From NCBI RefSeq assembly GCF_001905725.1, contig NZ_LIWB01000004.1, positions 186,001-250,000 of the forward strand: a DNA stretch of 64,000 nt. The letters run 5' to 3'. The first letter of the stretch is position 1. Every line of letters starts with the position of its first letter. The translations under genes were made by a program, and so were the position numbers. The notes below the pieces were generated by a model that saw nothing but the letters and a program-made list of their open reading frames with translations, searched no databases and was not told the DNA's origin. Below are positions 1 to 10,472 of the stretch, piece after piece. The DNA is from Streptomyces sp. CB02400. GTDB taxonomy: Bacteria; Actinomycetota; Actinomycetes; Streptomycetales; Streptomycetaceae.

Positions 1-224
1 TCTACGTCAGCGCACCCGGAAACACGAATCGGGGAAGTCTGCCCCACGAAGCTGATCCTTAACCGAGCGCATCCGGAGCCGCCGTGATGCCCATCTCCGC
101 GAGCTCGGCCTTGCCGCCGACCCGATCCTTGACGCCACTCTCGCGGGCTCGGCGCCGGGGCGCCTCACAGGCTTCGAGCGGCTGCGCCGGCCTCCGACCG
201 GCGGACCGCCCGGGGCCGACGACC
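1..224. other. Region downstream of map
   Basis: Apart from the duplicated map tail at 65-119, I see no gene with a start and ribosome binding site here. In Streptomyces the next gene in this direction is usually infA or a small hypothetical gene, which would lie beyond the window edge. Confidence 0.5.
65..119 (-). repeat. Direct repeat copy 1 of the map 3' end
   Basis: This 55-bp stretch matches 231-285, the last codons of map, at 53 of 55 bases. Read on the minus strand it encodes GKAELAEMGITAAPDALG and stops at a TAA at 59-61. That is the map C-terminus with one silent change and two substitutions (K to E or D class, P to A). The spacing to the second copy is 166 bp, not a multiple of three, so this is not a simple in-frame extension of map. 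It looks like a leftover from a tandem duplication or from recombination with a second map paralogue. Confidence 0.85.
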
Positions 225-1061
225 TCAGCCGAGCGGATCCGGAGCCGCCGTGATGCCCATCTCCGCGAGCTTGGCCTTGCCGCCGTCGGGGGCCGTCAGG
301 ACCAGGGGGCCCTGCTCGGTGAGGGCGACGGAGTGCTCCCAGTGGGAGGACCAGGTGCCGTCGGTGGTGATGACCGTCCAGTCGTCGGAGAGGACCTTCG
401 TCTTCGGGGTGCCCAGGGAGACCATCGGCTCGATGGCGAGGCAGAAGCCCGGGACCAGCTTGGGGCCCTTGCCCCGCTTGCGCTCGACGTAGTTCAGCAG
501 GTGCGGGTCCATGTGCATCTCGGTGCCGATGCCGTGGCCGCCGTAGTCCTCGATGATCCCGTACTTGCCGCCGCCCGGCTTGGGCTGGCGGCGGATGTAC
601 GTCTCGACCGCGCGGGAGATGTCGACGAGCCGGTTGCCCTGCTTCATGGCCGCGATGCCGGCCCACATCGACTCCTCGGTCACCCGGGACAGCTCGACCA
701 GCTCCGGGGAGTGGCCGGACCCGACGAACGCGGTGTACGCGGCGTCGCCGTGCCAGCCGTCGATGATCGCGCCGCAGTCGATGGAGATGATGTCGCCGTC
801 CTTGAGGACGACGTCGTCGGAGGGGATGCCGTGGACGACGACGTCGTTCACCGAGGTGCAGATCGTCGCGGGGAAGCCGCCGTAGCCGAGGAAGTTCGGC
901 TTGGCGTCGTGCTCCGCGAGCACCTTGCGGGCGACCTGGTCCAGATCCTTGGTCGTGGCCCCGGGTACGGCGGCCTCACGGGTGGCCGCGTGAATGGCGG
1001 CGACCACCAACCCCGCCTCACGCATCTTGGCGATCTGCTCAGGGCTCTTGATCTGCACCAT
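225..1061 (-). CDS. map: Methionine aminopeptidase, type I
   Basis: The 278-residue protein removes the initiator methionine from nascent cytosolic proteins, using two divalent metals. The ligand set expected of the family is present: D95 and D106 in the IDCGAI...DGWHGD region, H176 in GGHGIGTE, E211 in AIEPM and E242 in WEH, with substrate-contact H77 in VVHGIP. Start: ATG at 1061, giving MVQIKSPEQ. An earlier in-frame codon would add 21 residues foreign to the family. No strong Shine-Dalgarno is visible. It is the last gene of the secY-adk-map set, but is separated from adk by about 330 bp that holds a dispersed repeat. A 55-bp direct repeat of its own 3' end lies just downstream. Confidence 0.96.
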   Translation of the reverse strand: MVQIKSPEQIAKMREAGLVVAAIHAATREAAVPGATTKDLDQVARKVLAEHDAKPNFLGYGGFPATICTSVNDVVVHGIPSDDVVLKDGDIISIDCGAIIDGWHGDAAYTAFVGSGHSPELVELSRVTEESMWAGIAAMKQGNRLVDISRAVETYIRRQPKPGGGKYGIIEDYGGHGIGTEMHMDPHLLNYVERKRGKGPKLVPGFCLAIEPMVSLGTPKTKVLSDDWTVITTDGTWSSHWEHSVALTEQGPLVLTAPDGGKAKLAEMGITAAPDPLG

Positions 1062-1393
1062 GGGGAGGACGGCCTTTCTGGACCAGGAAGGGATACGAAC
1101 GCTATCCACGATAACCGCGGGCAATCGTGCCGCAGCACCGCGCCAGCCGCGGACGATCGTGCCTCCCCCAGCGCCTTAAGGGCCTGGGAGGTACTCCAGG
1201 GCGGCACGGGTGGGCGATGGGGGCACCTCCCGGTCATGGGGGTCCCTCCCGCTCGAGCAAAGCCGAGAGTGGGGGAGAAGCCGAGAGTGAGGAGGCGCCC
1301 CGCAAGCGCCGGGCTGCGCGAACCCACCCCCGCCAAGCCACAGCCGCGGCCCCTTACCCAGAGGAACCGCGGCTGCGACCGACGTACAGAAAA
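1062..1393. other. adk-map intergenic region
   Basis: About 330 bp without a gene. Most of it is the dispersed repeat at 1161-1330. The rest shows no recognisable promoter hexamers or terminator that I can support. Confidence 0.5.
1161..1330. repeat. Dispersed intergenic repeat, copy A
   Basis: This sequence recurs at 39811-39963 in the same orientation with clear similarity over most of its length. Shared blocks include GGGCGGCACGGG, GGGCGATGGGGG and the hairpin-forming CTCGAG-AAGCCGAGAG block. Both copies sit in intergenic DNA. Copy A has the AGCCGAGAGTG block twice in a row. It occupies most of the adk-map spacer. No transposase or clear terminal repeats are visible, so it resembles a small non-autonomous or structured interspersed element rather than an IS. 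Confidence 0.75.
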
Positions 1394-2046
1394 CTACTTA
1401 CCGCTCTTCAGCGCCTCCAGCGCCCGCCCCGTGACCTCGTCGACGGGACCCAGCGCGGAGATGGTCACGACCAGCCCCTGCGCCCGGTAGTAGTCGATGA
1501 TCGGCTCGGTCTGCGTGTGGTAGACCTCCAGCCGCGTCCGCACGGTCTCCTCGGAGTCGTCGTCCCGCTGGTACAGCTCACCACCACAGACGTCGCACAC
1601 ACCCTCCTGCTTCGGCGGGCTGTACGTCACGTGGAACACGTGCGCGGAGTCGTTGCGGCAGGTCCGCCGGCCGGCGATCCGCTTGACGACCTCGTCCTCG
1701 GGGGCCTCCAGATCGAGGACCGCGTCCAGCTTGACGCCCTCGGTCTGCAGCAGCTCGTCCAGCGCCCCGGCCTGCGACACGTTGCGCGGGAAGCCGTCCA
1801 GCAGGAAGCCGCCCTCGGCGTCGGGCTGCTCCATACGGTCCTTGGCCATGGCGATGGTGACCTCGTCGGGGACGAGATTGCCCGCGTCCATGTAGGACTT
1901 GGCGAGCTTCCCCAGCTCGGTCTGCCGGCTGATGTTGGCGCGGAACAGGTCGCCTGTCGAAATGTGCGGGATGCGCAGTTTCTCGGCAAGGCGGGTGGCC
2001 TGCGTACCCTTACCGGCACCCGGCGGCCCGACGAGGACGATTCGCA

Positions 2047-2047
<1 letters not shown>
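1394..2047 (-). CDS. adk: Adenylate kinase
   Basis: This 217-residue enzyme interconverts AMP and ATP with two ADP. The N-terminal P-loop GPPGAGKGT lies at residues 7-15, followed by the [10 protein letters not shown]-binding segment and the DGFPRN motif. The LID is the long form with paired cysteines (RRTC...CDVCGG), consistent with a zinc-bound LID of the bacterial long type. Its ATG at 2045-2047 shares one base with the secY TGA (TGATG), so translation is probably coupled to secY. It is followed by the dispersed repeat region and then map. Confidence 0.97.
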
Positions 2048-3360
<1,313 letters not shown>

Positions 3361-3415
3361 GGTGCCTCCTGCGACCCCCCGCGCAACTGCGTCAAGGGTG
3401 ACGGTCTTGAGATTC

Positions 3416-3443
3416 CGACTAAGGACGAATACGTAACGGTCAA
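3416..3443 (-). promoter_or_regulatory. Candidate secY promoter
   Basis: On the minus strand TTGACC (3438-3443) is followed after 16 bases by TAGTCG (3416-3421). This is a fair vegetative-type promoter 55 bases upstream of the secY GTG, downstream of the rplO-secY hairpin. The -10 is only a partial match, so the call is tentative. Confidence 0.4.
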
Positions 3444-3533
3444 CTGCCGCCCTGAGTGCCCGCTTGGGGCGCCCGAGGTCAGTGGGCAGCGCAGGCCACC
3501 TTACCGGCGACCATGCCGCCCTAGGAACGACCA

Positions 3534-3567
3534 ACCGGGGATACCCCAAATGTGGGGTATCCCCGGT
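3534..3567 (-). terminator. 15-bp perfect hairpin between rplO and secY
   Basis: The arms at 3534-3548 and 3553-3567 are perfect complements with a four-base loop (AATG on the plus strand). It begins about 36 bases after the rplO stop codon. There is no U-run, as is usual in Streptomyces terminators. It could terminate or attenuate the spc transcript before secY, or stabilise its 3' end. Confidence 0.75.
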
Positions 3568-3603
3568 CGGGATCGCTCTACGTCATCGAGACACCTGAAA
3601 GGG

Positions 3604-4059
3604 TCAGACGAGCTCGGTGACGGTACCGCCGGCGGCGGTGATCTTCTCCTTGGCGGAGCCGGAGACGGCGTCGACCGTCACCTGCAGCGCCACGGAGACC
3701 TCGCCCTGGCCGAGGACCTTGACGAGGCTGTTCTTGCGAACGGCACCCTTGGCCACCAGGCCCTCGACGGTGACCTCGCCACCCTCGGGGTACAGCGCGG
3801 CCAGCTTGTCGAGGTTCACGACCTGGTACTCGGTCTTGAACGGGTTCTTGAAGCCCTTCAGCTTCGGGAGGCGCATGTGGAGCGGCATCTGGCCACCCTC
3901 GAAGCGCTCCGGAACCTGGTAACGGGCCTTGGTGCCCTTCGTACCACGACCGGCCGTCTTACCCTTCGACGCCTCACCACGACCGACACGGGTCTTGGCG
4001 GTCTTGGCGCCGGGGGCGGGACGGAGGTTGTGGATCTTGAGCGGGTTCTGCTCCGCCAT
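3604..4059 (-). CDS. rplO: 50S ribosomal protein L15
   Basis: This 151-residue protein of the large subunit has the Gly-rich, basic N-terminus ([19 protein letters not shown]) and the family [11 protein letters not shown] segment. The ATG at 4059 lies two bases after the rpmD stop, with GGAGG inside the end of rpmD. It is the last ribosomal gene of the spc part of the cluster. The strong hairpin just downstream marks its likely transcript end or an attenuation point. Confidence 0.97.
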   Translation of the reverse strand: MAEQNPLKIHNLRPAPGAKTAKTRVGRGEASKGKTAGRGTKGTKARYQVPERFEGGQMPLHMRLPKLKGFKNPFKTEYQVVNLDKLAALYPEGGEVTVEGLVAKGAVRKNSLVKVLGQGEVSVALQVTVDAVSGSAKEKITAAGGTVTELV

Positions 4060-4061
4060 GA

Positions 4062-4244
4062 TCAGTCGACCTCCTCGACCGTCACGAGGTGGCGGACGGT
4101 GTGCACCATGCCGCGGAACTCGGGGCGGTCCTCCTTGACGACCACGTCGTTGACCTTCTTCAGGCCAAGCGAACGCAGGGTGTCACGGTGGTTCTGCTTG
4201 CTGCCGATGTAGGACTTGACCTGCGTGATCTTGAGCTGCGCCAT
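4062..4244 (-). CDS. rpmD: 50S ribosomal protein L30
   Basis: This 60-residue protein begins [20 protein letters not shown] and has the L30 fold signature (TLRSLGLKK...[10 protein letters not shown]). The length is typical. The start ATG at 4244 lies two bases after the rpsE stop. It lies between rpsE and rplO, the conserved spc order. Confidence 0.96.
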   Translation of the reverse strand: MAQLKITQVKSYIGSKQNHRDTLRSLGLKKVNDVVVKEDRPEFRGMVHTVRHLVTVEEVD

Positions 4245-4246
4245 GA

Positions 4247-4852
4247 TCACACACCCGCCCCGGCACGTGCGCGGAGAAGAGCCGCGGGGGCGACGTCCTC
4301 GAGCGGCAGACCACGGCGGGCCGCGATCTCCTCGGGACGCTGCAGGCCCTTGAGGGCCGCCACGGTCGCGTGCACGATGTTGATCGCGTTGTCGGAGCCG
4401 AGCGACTTCGACAGCACGTCGTGGATACCGGCGCACTCGAGCACGGCGCGCACCGGACCACCGGCGATCACACCGGTACCGGGCGACGCGGGCTTGAGCA
4501 GCACGACGCCGGCAGCCTTCTCACCCTGGATGGGGTGCGGGATGGTGCCCTGGATGCGGGGGACCTTGAAGAAGTGCTTCTTGGCCTCCTCAACGCCCTT
4601 GGCGATGGCGGCCGGCACCTCCTTGGCCTTGCCGTATCCGACACCCACGGTGCCGTCACCGTCGCCCACCACGACCAGCGCGGTGAAGCTGAAGCGACGA
4701 CCACCCTTCACAACCTTGGCGACGCGGTTGATCGCGACGACGCGCTCAACGTACGCGGTCTTCTCGGCGGCAGCTGCGCCGCCGTCACGGCCCTTCCGGT
4801 CCCGCCGCTCGCCGCCACCGGCACCGCCACCGCGGCGCTGGGGTCCAGCCAT
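4247..4852 (-). CDS. rpsE: 30S ribosomal protein S5
   Basis: This 201-residue small-subunit protein belongs to the mRNA entry channel and takes part in decoding accuracy. The S5 double-stranded-RNA-binding-like domain spans about residues 30-100 ([27 protein letters not shown]). The C-terminal domain contains [17 protein letters not shown]. The Gly/Arg-rich first 28 residues are an extension seen in actinobacterial S5. Start ATG at 4852. It lies between rplR and rpmD. Confidence 0.97.
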   Translation of the reverse strand: MAGPQRRGGGAGGGERRDRKGRDGGAAAAEKTAYVERVVAINRVAKVVKGGRRFSFTALVVVGDGDGTVGVGYGKAKEVPAAIAKGVEEAKKHFFKVPRIQGTIPHPIQGEKAAGVVLLKPASPGTGVIAGGPVRAVLECAGIHDVLSKSLGSDNAINIVHATVAALKGLQRPEEIAARRGLPLEDVAPAALLRARAGAGV

Positions 4853-4892
4853 TGGAATTACCTCTCTCTGTTTCCGCTAGCTCGGAACCGGC

Positions 4893-5276
4893 TCAGAACT
4901 TCAGGCCGGCTTCGCGGGCGGCGTCCGCCAGAGCGGCGATGCGCCCGGCGTACTGGTTACCACCACGGTCGAACACGACGGCCTCGACACCGGCGGCCTT
5001 GGCACGCTCGGCGACCAGGGCGCCGACCTGCTTGGCCTGCGCGGACTTGTCGCCCTCGCCACCGCGGACCGACGCGTCCAGGGTGGACGCCGACGCCAGG
5101 GTGTGACCCTTCAGGTCGTCGATCACCTGCGCCACGATGTGGCGGTTGGAGCGGGTCACGACCAGACGGGGACGCTCCGCGGTACCCGCGATCCGCTTGC
5201 GGATCCGGATGTGACGGCGCTTGATCGCGGCGCGCTTGTAGGCGTCGCCCTTGAGGATCTTCTGCCCGTATGCCAT
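4893..5276 (-). CDS. rplR: 50S ribosomal protein L18
   Basis: This 127-residue 5S-rRNA-binding protein shows [17 protein letters not shown] followed by [12 protein letters not shown] and the closing AREAGLKF, as in the family. It starts three bases after the rplF stop. Forty bases separate it from rpsE. Confidence 0.97.
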   Translation of the reverse strand: MAYGQKILKGDAYKRAAIKRRHIRIRKRIAGTAERPRLVVTRSNRHIVAQVIDDLKGHTLASASTLDASVRGGEGDKSAQAKQVGALVAERAKAAGVEAVVFDRGGNQYAGRIAALADAAREAGLKF

Positions 5277-5279
5277 GGC

Positions 5280-5819
5280 TTACTTACCCGCCTTTCCGAC
5301 CTTGCGGCGGATGACTTCGCCCTCGTACTTGACACCCTTGGCCTTGTACGGGTCGGGCTTGCGCAGCTTGCGGATGTTGGCCGCAACCTCGCCGACCTTC
5401 TGCTTGTCGATGCCCTCGACCGAGAAACGGGTCGGAGCCTCGACCTTGAAGGTGATGCCCTCGGGCGCCTCGACGGTGATCGAGTGGCTGTAGCCGAGGG
5501 AGAACTCCAGGTTCGAACCCTTGGCGACAACGCGGTAACCGACACCGCTGATCTCGAGCTTCTTCACGTAACCCTGGGTCACGCCGGTGATCATGTTCGC
5601 CACCAGCGTGCGGGACAGGCCGTGAAGGGCCTTGTTCTGACGCTCGTCGTTGGGGCGGGTGACGTTCAGCACGCCGTCCTCACCCTTGACGATCTCGATC
5701 GGCGCCACGACGGTGTGGGTCAGCGTGCCCTTGGGGCCCTTGACCGAGACCGTACGGCCGTCGATGGTGACGTCCACGCCGGCGGGAACCGCGATGGGGA
5801 GCTTGCCGATGCGCGACAT
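5280..5819 (-). CDS. rplF: 50S ribosomal protein L6
   Basis: This 179-residue large-subunit protein lies near the factor-binding site. Two L6 repeats are evident, with the C-terminal signature [14 protein letters not shown]. It begins MSRIGKLPI. The start ATG at 5819 lies 24 bases after rpsH, with a GGAGG-like site in the spacer. Confidence 0.97.
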   Translation of the reverse strand: MSRIGKLPIAVPAGVDVTIDGRTVSVKGPKGTLTHTVVAPIEIVKGEDGVLNVTRPNDERQNKALHGLSRTLVANMITGVTQGYVKKLEISGVGYRVVAKGSNLEFSLGYSHSITVEAPEGITFKVEAPTRFSVEGIDKQKVGEVAANIRKLRKPDPYKAKGVKYEGEVIRRKVGKAGK

Positions 5820-5843
5820 AGCTGTTTCCTCCGTTCCCTTCCG

Positions 5844-6242
5844 CTACCAGACGTAGGCGAGGACTTCCCCACCCACGCCCTTCTTGCCGGCCTGCTTGTC
5901 GGTGAGGAGCCCGTGCGACGTGGAGATGATCGCCACGCCGAGGCCGCCCAGCACCTTCGGCAGGTTGGTGGACTTCGCGTACACCCGGAGACCGGGCTTG
6001 GAGATCCGCTTGATGCCCGCGATGGAGCGCTCACGGTTCGGGCCGAACTTCAGCTCGAGGACGAGGTTCTTGCCGACCTCGGCGTCCTCGGTCTTCCAGC
6101 CCGTGATGAAGCCCTCCTGCTGGAGGATCTCCGCGATGTGCGACTTGATCTTCGAGTGCGGCATCGCCACGGAGTCGTGGTACGCCGAGTTCGCGTTCCG
6201 CAGACGCGTAAGCATGTCTGCGATCGGATCAGTCATGGTCAT
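5844..6242 (-). CDS. rpsH: 30S ribosomal protein S8
   Basis: This 132-residue primary 16S-rRNA-binding protein begins [18 protein letters not shown] and ends with the S8 signature [12 protein letters not shown]...GGEVLAYVW. The start at 6242 is preceded by GAAGGCC. A second ATG six bases in (6236) is also possible. The 212-bp spacer to rpsN is unusually long for this cluster. Confidence 0.96.
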   Translation of the reverse strand: MTMTDPIADMLTRLRNANSAYHDSVAMPHSKIKSHIAEILQQEGFITGWKTEDAEVGKNLVLELKFGPNRERSIAGIKRISKPGLRVYAKSTNLPKVLGGLGVAIISTSHGLLTDKQAGKKGVGGEVLAYVW

Positions 6243-6454
6243 GAATTGGCCTTCGGCCTCTCTCGCCGGGGTTTCCTGGTGCGCCATCCCTCTCCCCGAT
6301 CCGAGACGGGACGGGTGCGGCGCGGTGGACCTACGGCGTAGTAAGTCGTCTGGGGCACGGCAGGTGCCCAACCCCGCAAGCCTAAGCCATACGGAGCGGG
6401 CCTCCCGCCGTTCCCAATGCTTACCGAGAGCCCTGGGAGTCCGGAACTACCGGA
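6243..6454. other. rpsN-rpsH spacer
   Basis: This 212-bp gap lies inside an otherwise tightly packed operon. It holds several short inverted stretches, including a CTACGGCGTAG palindrome, but no promoter or small gene that I can support. An internal processing or promoter region is possible. Confidence 0.35.
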
Positions 6455-6640
6455 TTACCAGGAGCTCTTGGTCACGCCCGGCAGCTCGCCACGGTGAGCC
6501 ATCTCACGAAGGCACACGCGGCACAGGCCGAACTTGCGGTACACGGAGTGCGGGCGGCCACAGCGCTGGCAGCGGGTGTAGCCACGCACACCGAACTTGG
6601 GCTTGCGAGCAGCCTTCGCGATCAGAGCCTTCTTCGCCAT
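6455..6640 (-). CDS. rpsN: 30S ribosomal protein S14, zinc-binding type
   Basis: The 61-residue protein is the short zinc-ribbon form of S14. Four cysteines are arranged C24-x2-C27 and C40-x2-C43 (TRCQRC...GLCRVC). This distinguishes it from the longer cysteine-free S14 that Streptomyces usually encodes elsewhere for zinc limitation. It begins [10 protein letters not shown], five bases after rplE. Confidence 0.97.
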   Translation of the reverse strand: MAKKALIAKAARKPKFGVRGYTRCQRCGRPHSVYRKFGLCRVCLREMAHRGELPGVTKSSW

Positions 6641-6645
6641 CTCGC

Positions 6646-7203
6646 TCACGCCTCCTTGAAGGGGAAGCCGAGGTGACGGAGAAGGGCGCGGCCCTCTTCG
6701 TCGTTGGTCGCCGTGGTCACCACGGTGATGTCCATACCCCGGGTGCGGTCGATCTTGTCCTGGTCGATCTCGTGGAACATGACCTGCTCCGTGAGACCGA
6801 AGGTGTAGTTGCCACGGCCGTCGAACTGCTTGGGGGACAGGCCGCGGAAGTCGCGGATGCGCGGCAGCGCGAGCGACAGGGTGCGGTCCAGGAACTCCCA
6901 CATGCGGTCGCCACGGAGCGTGACGTGGGCACCGATCGGCTGGCCCTCACGCAGCTTGAACTGCGCGATGGACTTGCGGGCCTTGGTGACGGCCGGCTTC
7001 TGACCGGTGATCGTGGTGAGGTCGCGGATGGCGCCCTCGATCAGCTTGGAGTCGCGGGCGGCGTCGCCCACACCCATGTTGACCACGATCTTGACGAGGC
7101 CGGGAACCTGCATGACGTTCTCGTAGGAGAACTGCTCGCGCAGCTTGCCCGCGATCTCCTCGCGGTACTTCGTCTTCAGACGCGGAGTGGTGGTGGTCGT
7201 CAT
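6646..7203 (-). CDS. rplE: 50S ribosomal protein L5
   Basis: This 185-residue protein of the 5S rRNA complex has [31 protein letters not shown] segments ([15 protein letters not shown]) and [20 protein letters not shown] of the L5 family. Its ATG (7201-7203) shares one base with the rplX stop, a TGATG overlap, so translation is probably coupled. Confidence 0.97.
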   Translation of the reverse strand: MTTTTTPRLKTKYREEIAGKLREQFSYENVMQVPGLVKIVVNMGVGDAARDSKLIEGAIRDLTTITGQKPAVTKARKSIAQFKLREGQPIGAHVTLRGDRMWEFLDRTLSLALPRIRDFRGLSPKQFDGRGNYTFGLTEQVMFHEIDQDKIDRTRGMDITVVTTATNDEEGRALLRHLGFPFKEA

Positions 7204-7526
7204 CAGATGTCCTCACCCGTCCGCTTGGCAACGCGGATCTTGTTGCCTTCGTCGTCGAAGCGGTAACCGACGCGCGTGACGACCTTCTTGCCGTCCTTCT
7301 CCACGACCAGCTGGACGTTGGAGACGTGGACCGGGGCCTCGGTGGTCACGATGCCGCCGGCCTGCGAGCCACCGGCGGTCGGGCCGGCCTTGGTGTGCTT
7401 CTTGACCCGGTTGACACCCTCGACCAGGACACGGTCCTCGCGGGGGTAGGCCGCGATGACCTTGCCCTGCTTGCCCTTGTCCTTACCGGTGATGACCTGG
7501 ACCAGGTCGCCCTTCTTGATCTTCAT
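7203..7526 (-). CDS. rplX: 50S ribosomal protein L24
   Basis: This 107-residue assembly-initiator protein has the KOW motif at its N-terminus ([22 protein letters not shown]). I choose the ATG at 7526 over the GTG at 7532. GGAGGT stands nine bases from the ATG but only three from the GTG. The chosen start lies two bases past the rplN stop. Confidence 0.95.
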   Translation of the reverse strand: MKIKKGDLVQVITGKDKGKQGKVIAAYPREDRVLVEGVNRVKKHTKAGPTAGGSQAGGIVTTEAPVHVSNVQLVVEKDGKKVVTRVGYRFDDEGNKIRVAKRTGEDI

Positions 7527-7528
7527 GC

Positions 7529-7897
7529 TCACAGCACCTCCGGCGCGAGGGAGATGATCTTCATGAACTTCTTCTCGCGCAGCTCACGGCCGACGGGGCC
7601 GAAGATACGGGTGCCGCGAGGGTCGCCGTCGTTCTTCAGAATGACGGCGGCGTTCTCGTCGAAGCGGATGTACGAGCCGTCCGGACGGCGGCGCTCCTTG
7701 ACGGTGCGAACGATGACCGCCTTGACGACGTCACCCTTCTTCACGTTGCCACCGGGGATCGCGTCCTTGACGGTGGCGACGATGACGTCACCGATGCCCG
7801 CGTAGCGGCGACCGGAGCCACCGAGCACACGGATGCAGAGGACTTCCTTCGCACCCGTGTTGTCGGCGACACGCAGTCGCGACTCCTGCTGGATCAC
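7529..7897 (-). CDS. rplN: 50S ribosomal protein L14
   Basis: This 122-residue protein forms the intersubunit bridge B8 region. It begins [18 protein letters not shown] and has the signature [33 protein letters not shown] strong hairpin at 7926-7955 lies in the 130-bp gap separating it from rpsQ. Confidence 0.97.
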   Translation of the reverse strand: MIQQESRLRVADNTGAKEVLCIRVLGGSGRRYAGIGDVIVATVKDAIPGGNVKKGDVVKAVIVRTVKERRRPDGSYIRFDENAAVILKNDGDPRGTRIFGPVGRELREKKFMKIISLAPEVL

Positions 7898-7925
7898 GTC
7901 TATCTCCTGTTTGTCTGCCGGTTCC

Positions 7926-7955
7926 CCGGGGGCCGTTCGGCTGAACGGCCCCCGG
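7926..7955 (-). terminator. 13-bp hairpin in the rpsQ-rplN gap
   Basis: The arms at 7926-7938 and 7943-7955 are perfectly complementary, with loop GGCT on the plus strand. It lies inside the ribosomal operon, about 75 bases after rpsQ. It may act as an attenuator, a partial terminator or an RNA-processing site that separates the S10-side and spc-side genes. Confidence 0.65.
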
Positions 7956-8027
7956 AGCCTGGCGGAACTGCCCTGCGAGGGATGCCCCGCAGGAACGTAC
8001 TTTTGGGAATTCCCTTGCGGGAATTAC

Positions 8028-8315
8028 CTACTTGGCCTTCTCGAGGATCTCGACGATGCGCCAGTGCTTCGTGGCGGACAGCGGCCGGGTCTCCATCAGG
8101 AGGACGCGGTCGCCGACGCCGGCGGCGTTCTGCTCGTCGTGGGCCTTGAGCTTGCTCGTGCTGCGGATGACCTTGCCGTACAGCGCGTGCTTCTTGCGGT
8201 CCTCGACGGCGACGACGACGGTCTTGTCCATCTTGTCGCTGACGACGATGCCCTCACGGGTCTTGCGGTCGCCCCGAGCCTCGGTGTTCGTCTCAGTCAC
8301 GTTGTTCTCGCTCAT
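8028..8315 (-). CDS. rpsQ: 30S ribosomal protein S17
   Basis: This 95-residue primary 16S-rRNA-binding protein has the OB-fold core [32 protein letters not shown]. The start ATG at 8315 overlaps the rpmC stop by four bases (ATGA), so translation is coupled. It is the last gene before the internal hairpin. Confidence 0.97.
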   Translation of the reverse strand: MSENNVTETNTEARGDRKTREGIVVSDKMDKTVVVAVEDRKKHALYGKVIRSTSKLKAHDEQNAAGVGDRVLLMETRPLSATKHWRIVEILEKAK

Positions 8316-8536
8316 GCGTTCTCCACCGTTTCGATGCCCAGCTCGCGCTCGCGCATCAGGGTGTAGATCCGCGCGATGTCCTTACGGACGGCCTTCAGCC
8401 GACCGTGGTTCTCGAGCTGACCGGTCGCCGCCTGGAAACGGAGGTTGAACAGCTCTTCCTTGGCCTCGCGGAGCTTCGCGAGAAGCTCCTCGTTGCCCAG
8501 CTCGCGCAGCTCGGACGCCTTGGTACCGGCCGACAT
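8312..8536 (-). CDS. rpmC: 50S ribosomal protein L29
   Basis: This 74-residue helical protein sits near the peptide exit tunnel. The L29 signature [34 protein letters not shown] is evident in segments. The ATG at 8536 overlaps the rplP TGA by one base and has AGGTGA eight bases upstream. A GTG one codon earlier is less well placed. Confidence 0.95.
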   Translation of the reverse strand: MSAGTKASELRELGNEELLAKLREAKEELFNLRFQAATGQLENHGRLKAVRKDIARIYTLMRERELGIETVENA

Positions 8537-8955
8537 CACGCTTCACCTGCCTCGCGCTTGACGATCCGGCACTTCATCGGCAGCTTGTGGGCCGCACGGG
8601 TCAGCGCCTCACGGGCGATCTTCTCGTTGGGGTAGGACAGCTCGAACATGACCCGACCCGGGTGCACGTTCGCGATCCACCACTCCGGCGAACCCTTACC
8701 GGAACCCATGCGGGTCTCGGCCGGCTTCTTCGTGAGCGGGCGGTCCGGGTAGATGTTGATCCAGACCTTGCCGCCACGCTTGATGTGGCGGGTCATCGCG
8801 ATACGGGCCGCCTCGATCTGGCGGTTGGTCACGTACGCCGGCGTGAGGGCCTGGATGCCGTACTCGCCGAACGCGACGGTCGTACCGCCCTTGGCCATAC
8901 CGCGGCGCTTCGGGTGGTGCTGCTTGCGGTGCTTGACCCTACGGGGGATCAGCAT
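8536..8955 (-). CDS. rplP: 50S ribosomal protein L16
   Basis: This 139-residue protein binds near the A-site tRNA. It shows [13 protein letters not shown], the [16 protein letters not shown] stretch and [16 protein letters not shown], all typical of L16. The start at 8955 has GGAGG within the end of rpsC. Confidence 0.97.
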   Translation of the reverse strand: MLIPRRVKHRKQHHPKRRGMAKGGTTVAFGEYGIQALTPAYVTNRQIEAARIAMTRHIKRGGKVWINIYPDRPLTKKPAETRMGSGKGSPEWWIANVHPGRVMFELSYPNEKIAREALTRAAHKLPMKCRIVKREAGEA

Positions 8956-8960
8956 GTCGG

Positions 8961-9788
8961 TCAGGCCTCCGTTCCGGTGCTCTCAGCCGGAGCGGCAGCC
9001 GGAGCCTCGGCCTTGGGGGCCTCGGCAGCGGGAGCCTGCTGCGGCTTACGGCCGCGACCGCCACGCTCGCCACCGCGGCCACCACGGGCCGGGCGGTCGG
9101 CGCCACCGCGGGCCGGGCGGTTACCCGCACGGGCAGCGGCGTTCTCGGCGCGGACCTCGGCGATGTTCTTGACGTCGCCCTTGTAGATCCAGACCTTCAC
9201 ACCGATGCGGCCGAAGGTCGTCTTGGCCTCGAAGAAGCCGTAGTCCACGTTCGCGCGGAGCGTGTGCAGGGGCACACGGCCCTCGCGGTAGAACTCCGAG
9301 CGGGACATCTCGGCGCCACCGAGGCGGCCACCGCACTGGATCTTGATGCCCTTGGCGCCGGCCTTCATCGTGCCCTGCATGCTCTTGCGCATGGCACGAC
9401 GGAAGGAGACGCGGGAGGAGAGCTGCTCGGCGACGGCCTGGGCCACCAGCTGAGCGTCCGTCTCGGGGCTCTTGACCTCGAGGATGTTGAGCTGGACCTG
9501 CTTGCCGGTCAGCTTCTCCAGGTCACCGCGGATGCGGTCGGCCTCGGCGCCGCGGCGGCCGATGACGATGCCGGGACGGGCGGTGTGGATGTCCACACGC
9601 ACGCGGTCACGGGTGCGCTCGATCTCCACCTTCGAGATGCCGGCGCGCTCCATGCCGGACGTCATCATCCGACGGATGGCGACGTCTTCCTTGACGTAGT
9701 CCTTGTACAGCTTGTCGGCGTACCAACGCGACTTGAAGTCGGTCGTGACACCGAGCCGGAACCCGTGCGGGTTTACCTTCTGGCCCAT
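8961..9788 (-). CDS. rpsC: 30S ribosomal protein S3
   Basis: This 275-residue small-subunit protein has [13 protein letters not shown] at its start, a KH domain (about residues 40-110, including [14 protein letters not shown]) and the S3 C-terminal domain (about 120-210). The last about 55 residues are an Arg/Gly-rich then Ala/Pro/Glu-rich tail. Actinobacterial S3 carries such an extension and E. coli S3 lacks it. The ATG overlaps the rplV TAA by one base. Confidence 0.97.
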   Translation of the reverse strand: MGQKVNPHGFRLGVTTDFKSRWYADKLYKDYVKEDVAIRRMMTSGMERAGISKVEIERTRDRVRVDIHTARPGIVIGRRGAEADRIRGDLEKLTGKQVQLNILEVKSPETDAQLVAQAVAEQLSSRVSFRRAMRKSMQGTMKAGAKGIKIQCGGRLGGAEMSRSEFYREGRVPLHTLRANVDYGFFEAKTTFGRIGVKVWIYKGDVKNIAEVRAENAAARAGNRPARGGADRPARGGRGGERGGRGRKPQQAPAAEAPKAEAPAAAPAESTGTEA

Positions 9789-10135
9789 TACCGGGTTCCT
9801 TCCTTGCTGCTGACGACCACGGTGATGTGGCTGGTCCGCTTGCGGATCCGGTAGGCACGGCCCTGGGCGCGCGGACGGAACCGCTTCAGGGTCGGGCCCT
9901 CGTCGACGTACGCCTCGGAGATGTAGAGGCTGTCGGCGTCGGTGTGGTCGTAGTTGTGCGCGGCGTTGGCGATGGCGCTGTCCAGCACCTTGCCGACCGG
10001 CACGCTCGCGGCCTGCGGGGCGAAACGCAGGACCGCCTGAGCCTCCGTGGCGTCCATGCCACGGATGAGGTCCACCACGCGGCGGGCCTTCATGGGCGTG
10101 ACGCGGATGTACCGCGCCTGGGCCCTGGCTTCCAT
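9788..10135 (-). CDS. rplV: 50S ribosomal protein L22
   Basis: This 115-residue protein lines the peptide exit tunnel. It begins [26 protein letters not shown] and ends with the L22 signature [21 protein letters not shown] prefer the ATG at 10135, with GAAGGGA five bases upstream. An ATG eight codons earlier (10159) is possible. Confidence 0.95.
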   Translation of the reverse strand: MEARAQARYIRVTPMKARRVVDLIRGMDATEAQAVLRFAPQAASVPVGKVLDSAIANAAHNYDHTDADSLYISEAYVDEGPTLKRFRPRAQGRAYRIRKRTSHITVVVSSKEGTR

Positions 10136-10178
10136 GGTTGTCCCTTCAGTGTTTGTCATGGTCAATCCACCCCGCTGA

Positions 10179-10460
10179 CTAGCGGCGCTTCGACTTCCGG
10201 TCGTCCTTGACGTGACCCCGGAAGGTGCGCGTCGGCGAGAACTCGCCGAGCTTGTGGCCGACCATGGACTCGGTGACAAACACCGGGATGTGGGTCTTGC
10301 CGTTGTGCACCGCGATCGTGTGGCCCAGCATCGCCGGGACGATCATCGAGCGACGGGACCAGGTCTTGATGACGTTCTTGGTACCGGCTTCGTTCTGGAC
10401 GTCCACCTTCTTGATCAGGTGGTCGTCGACGAAGGGTCCCTTCTTCAAGCTACGAGGCAT
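10179..10460 (-). CDS. rpsS: 30S ribosomal protein S19
   Basis: This 93-residue protein of the 30S head begins [15 protein letters not shown] and contains the S19 signature [24 protein letters not shown] in segments. It lies 12 bases after rplB. Confidence 0.97.
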   Translation of the reverse strand: MPRSLKKGPFVDDHLIKKVDVQNEAGTKNVIKTWSRRSMIVPAMLGHTIAVHNGKTHIPVFVTESMVGHKLGEFSPTRTFRGHVKDDRKSKRR

Positions 10461-10472
10461 CTCAACCCGTCC

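Noticed and set aside
225..1124. Map starting at 1124
   Set aside because: The extra 21 residues do not resemble map, and MVQIKSPEQ at 1061 is the family start.
7527..7532. GTG start six bases earlier for rplX
   Set aside because: The GGAGGT site is only three bases away from this GTG but nine from the ATG at 7526.
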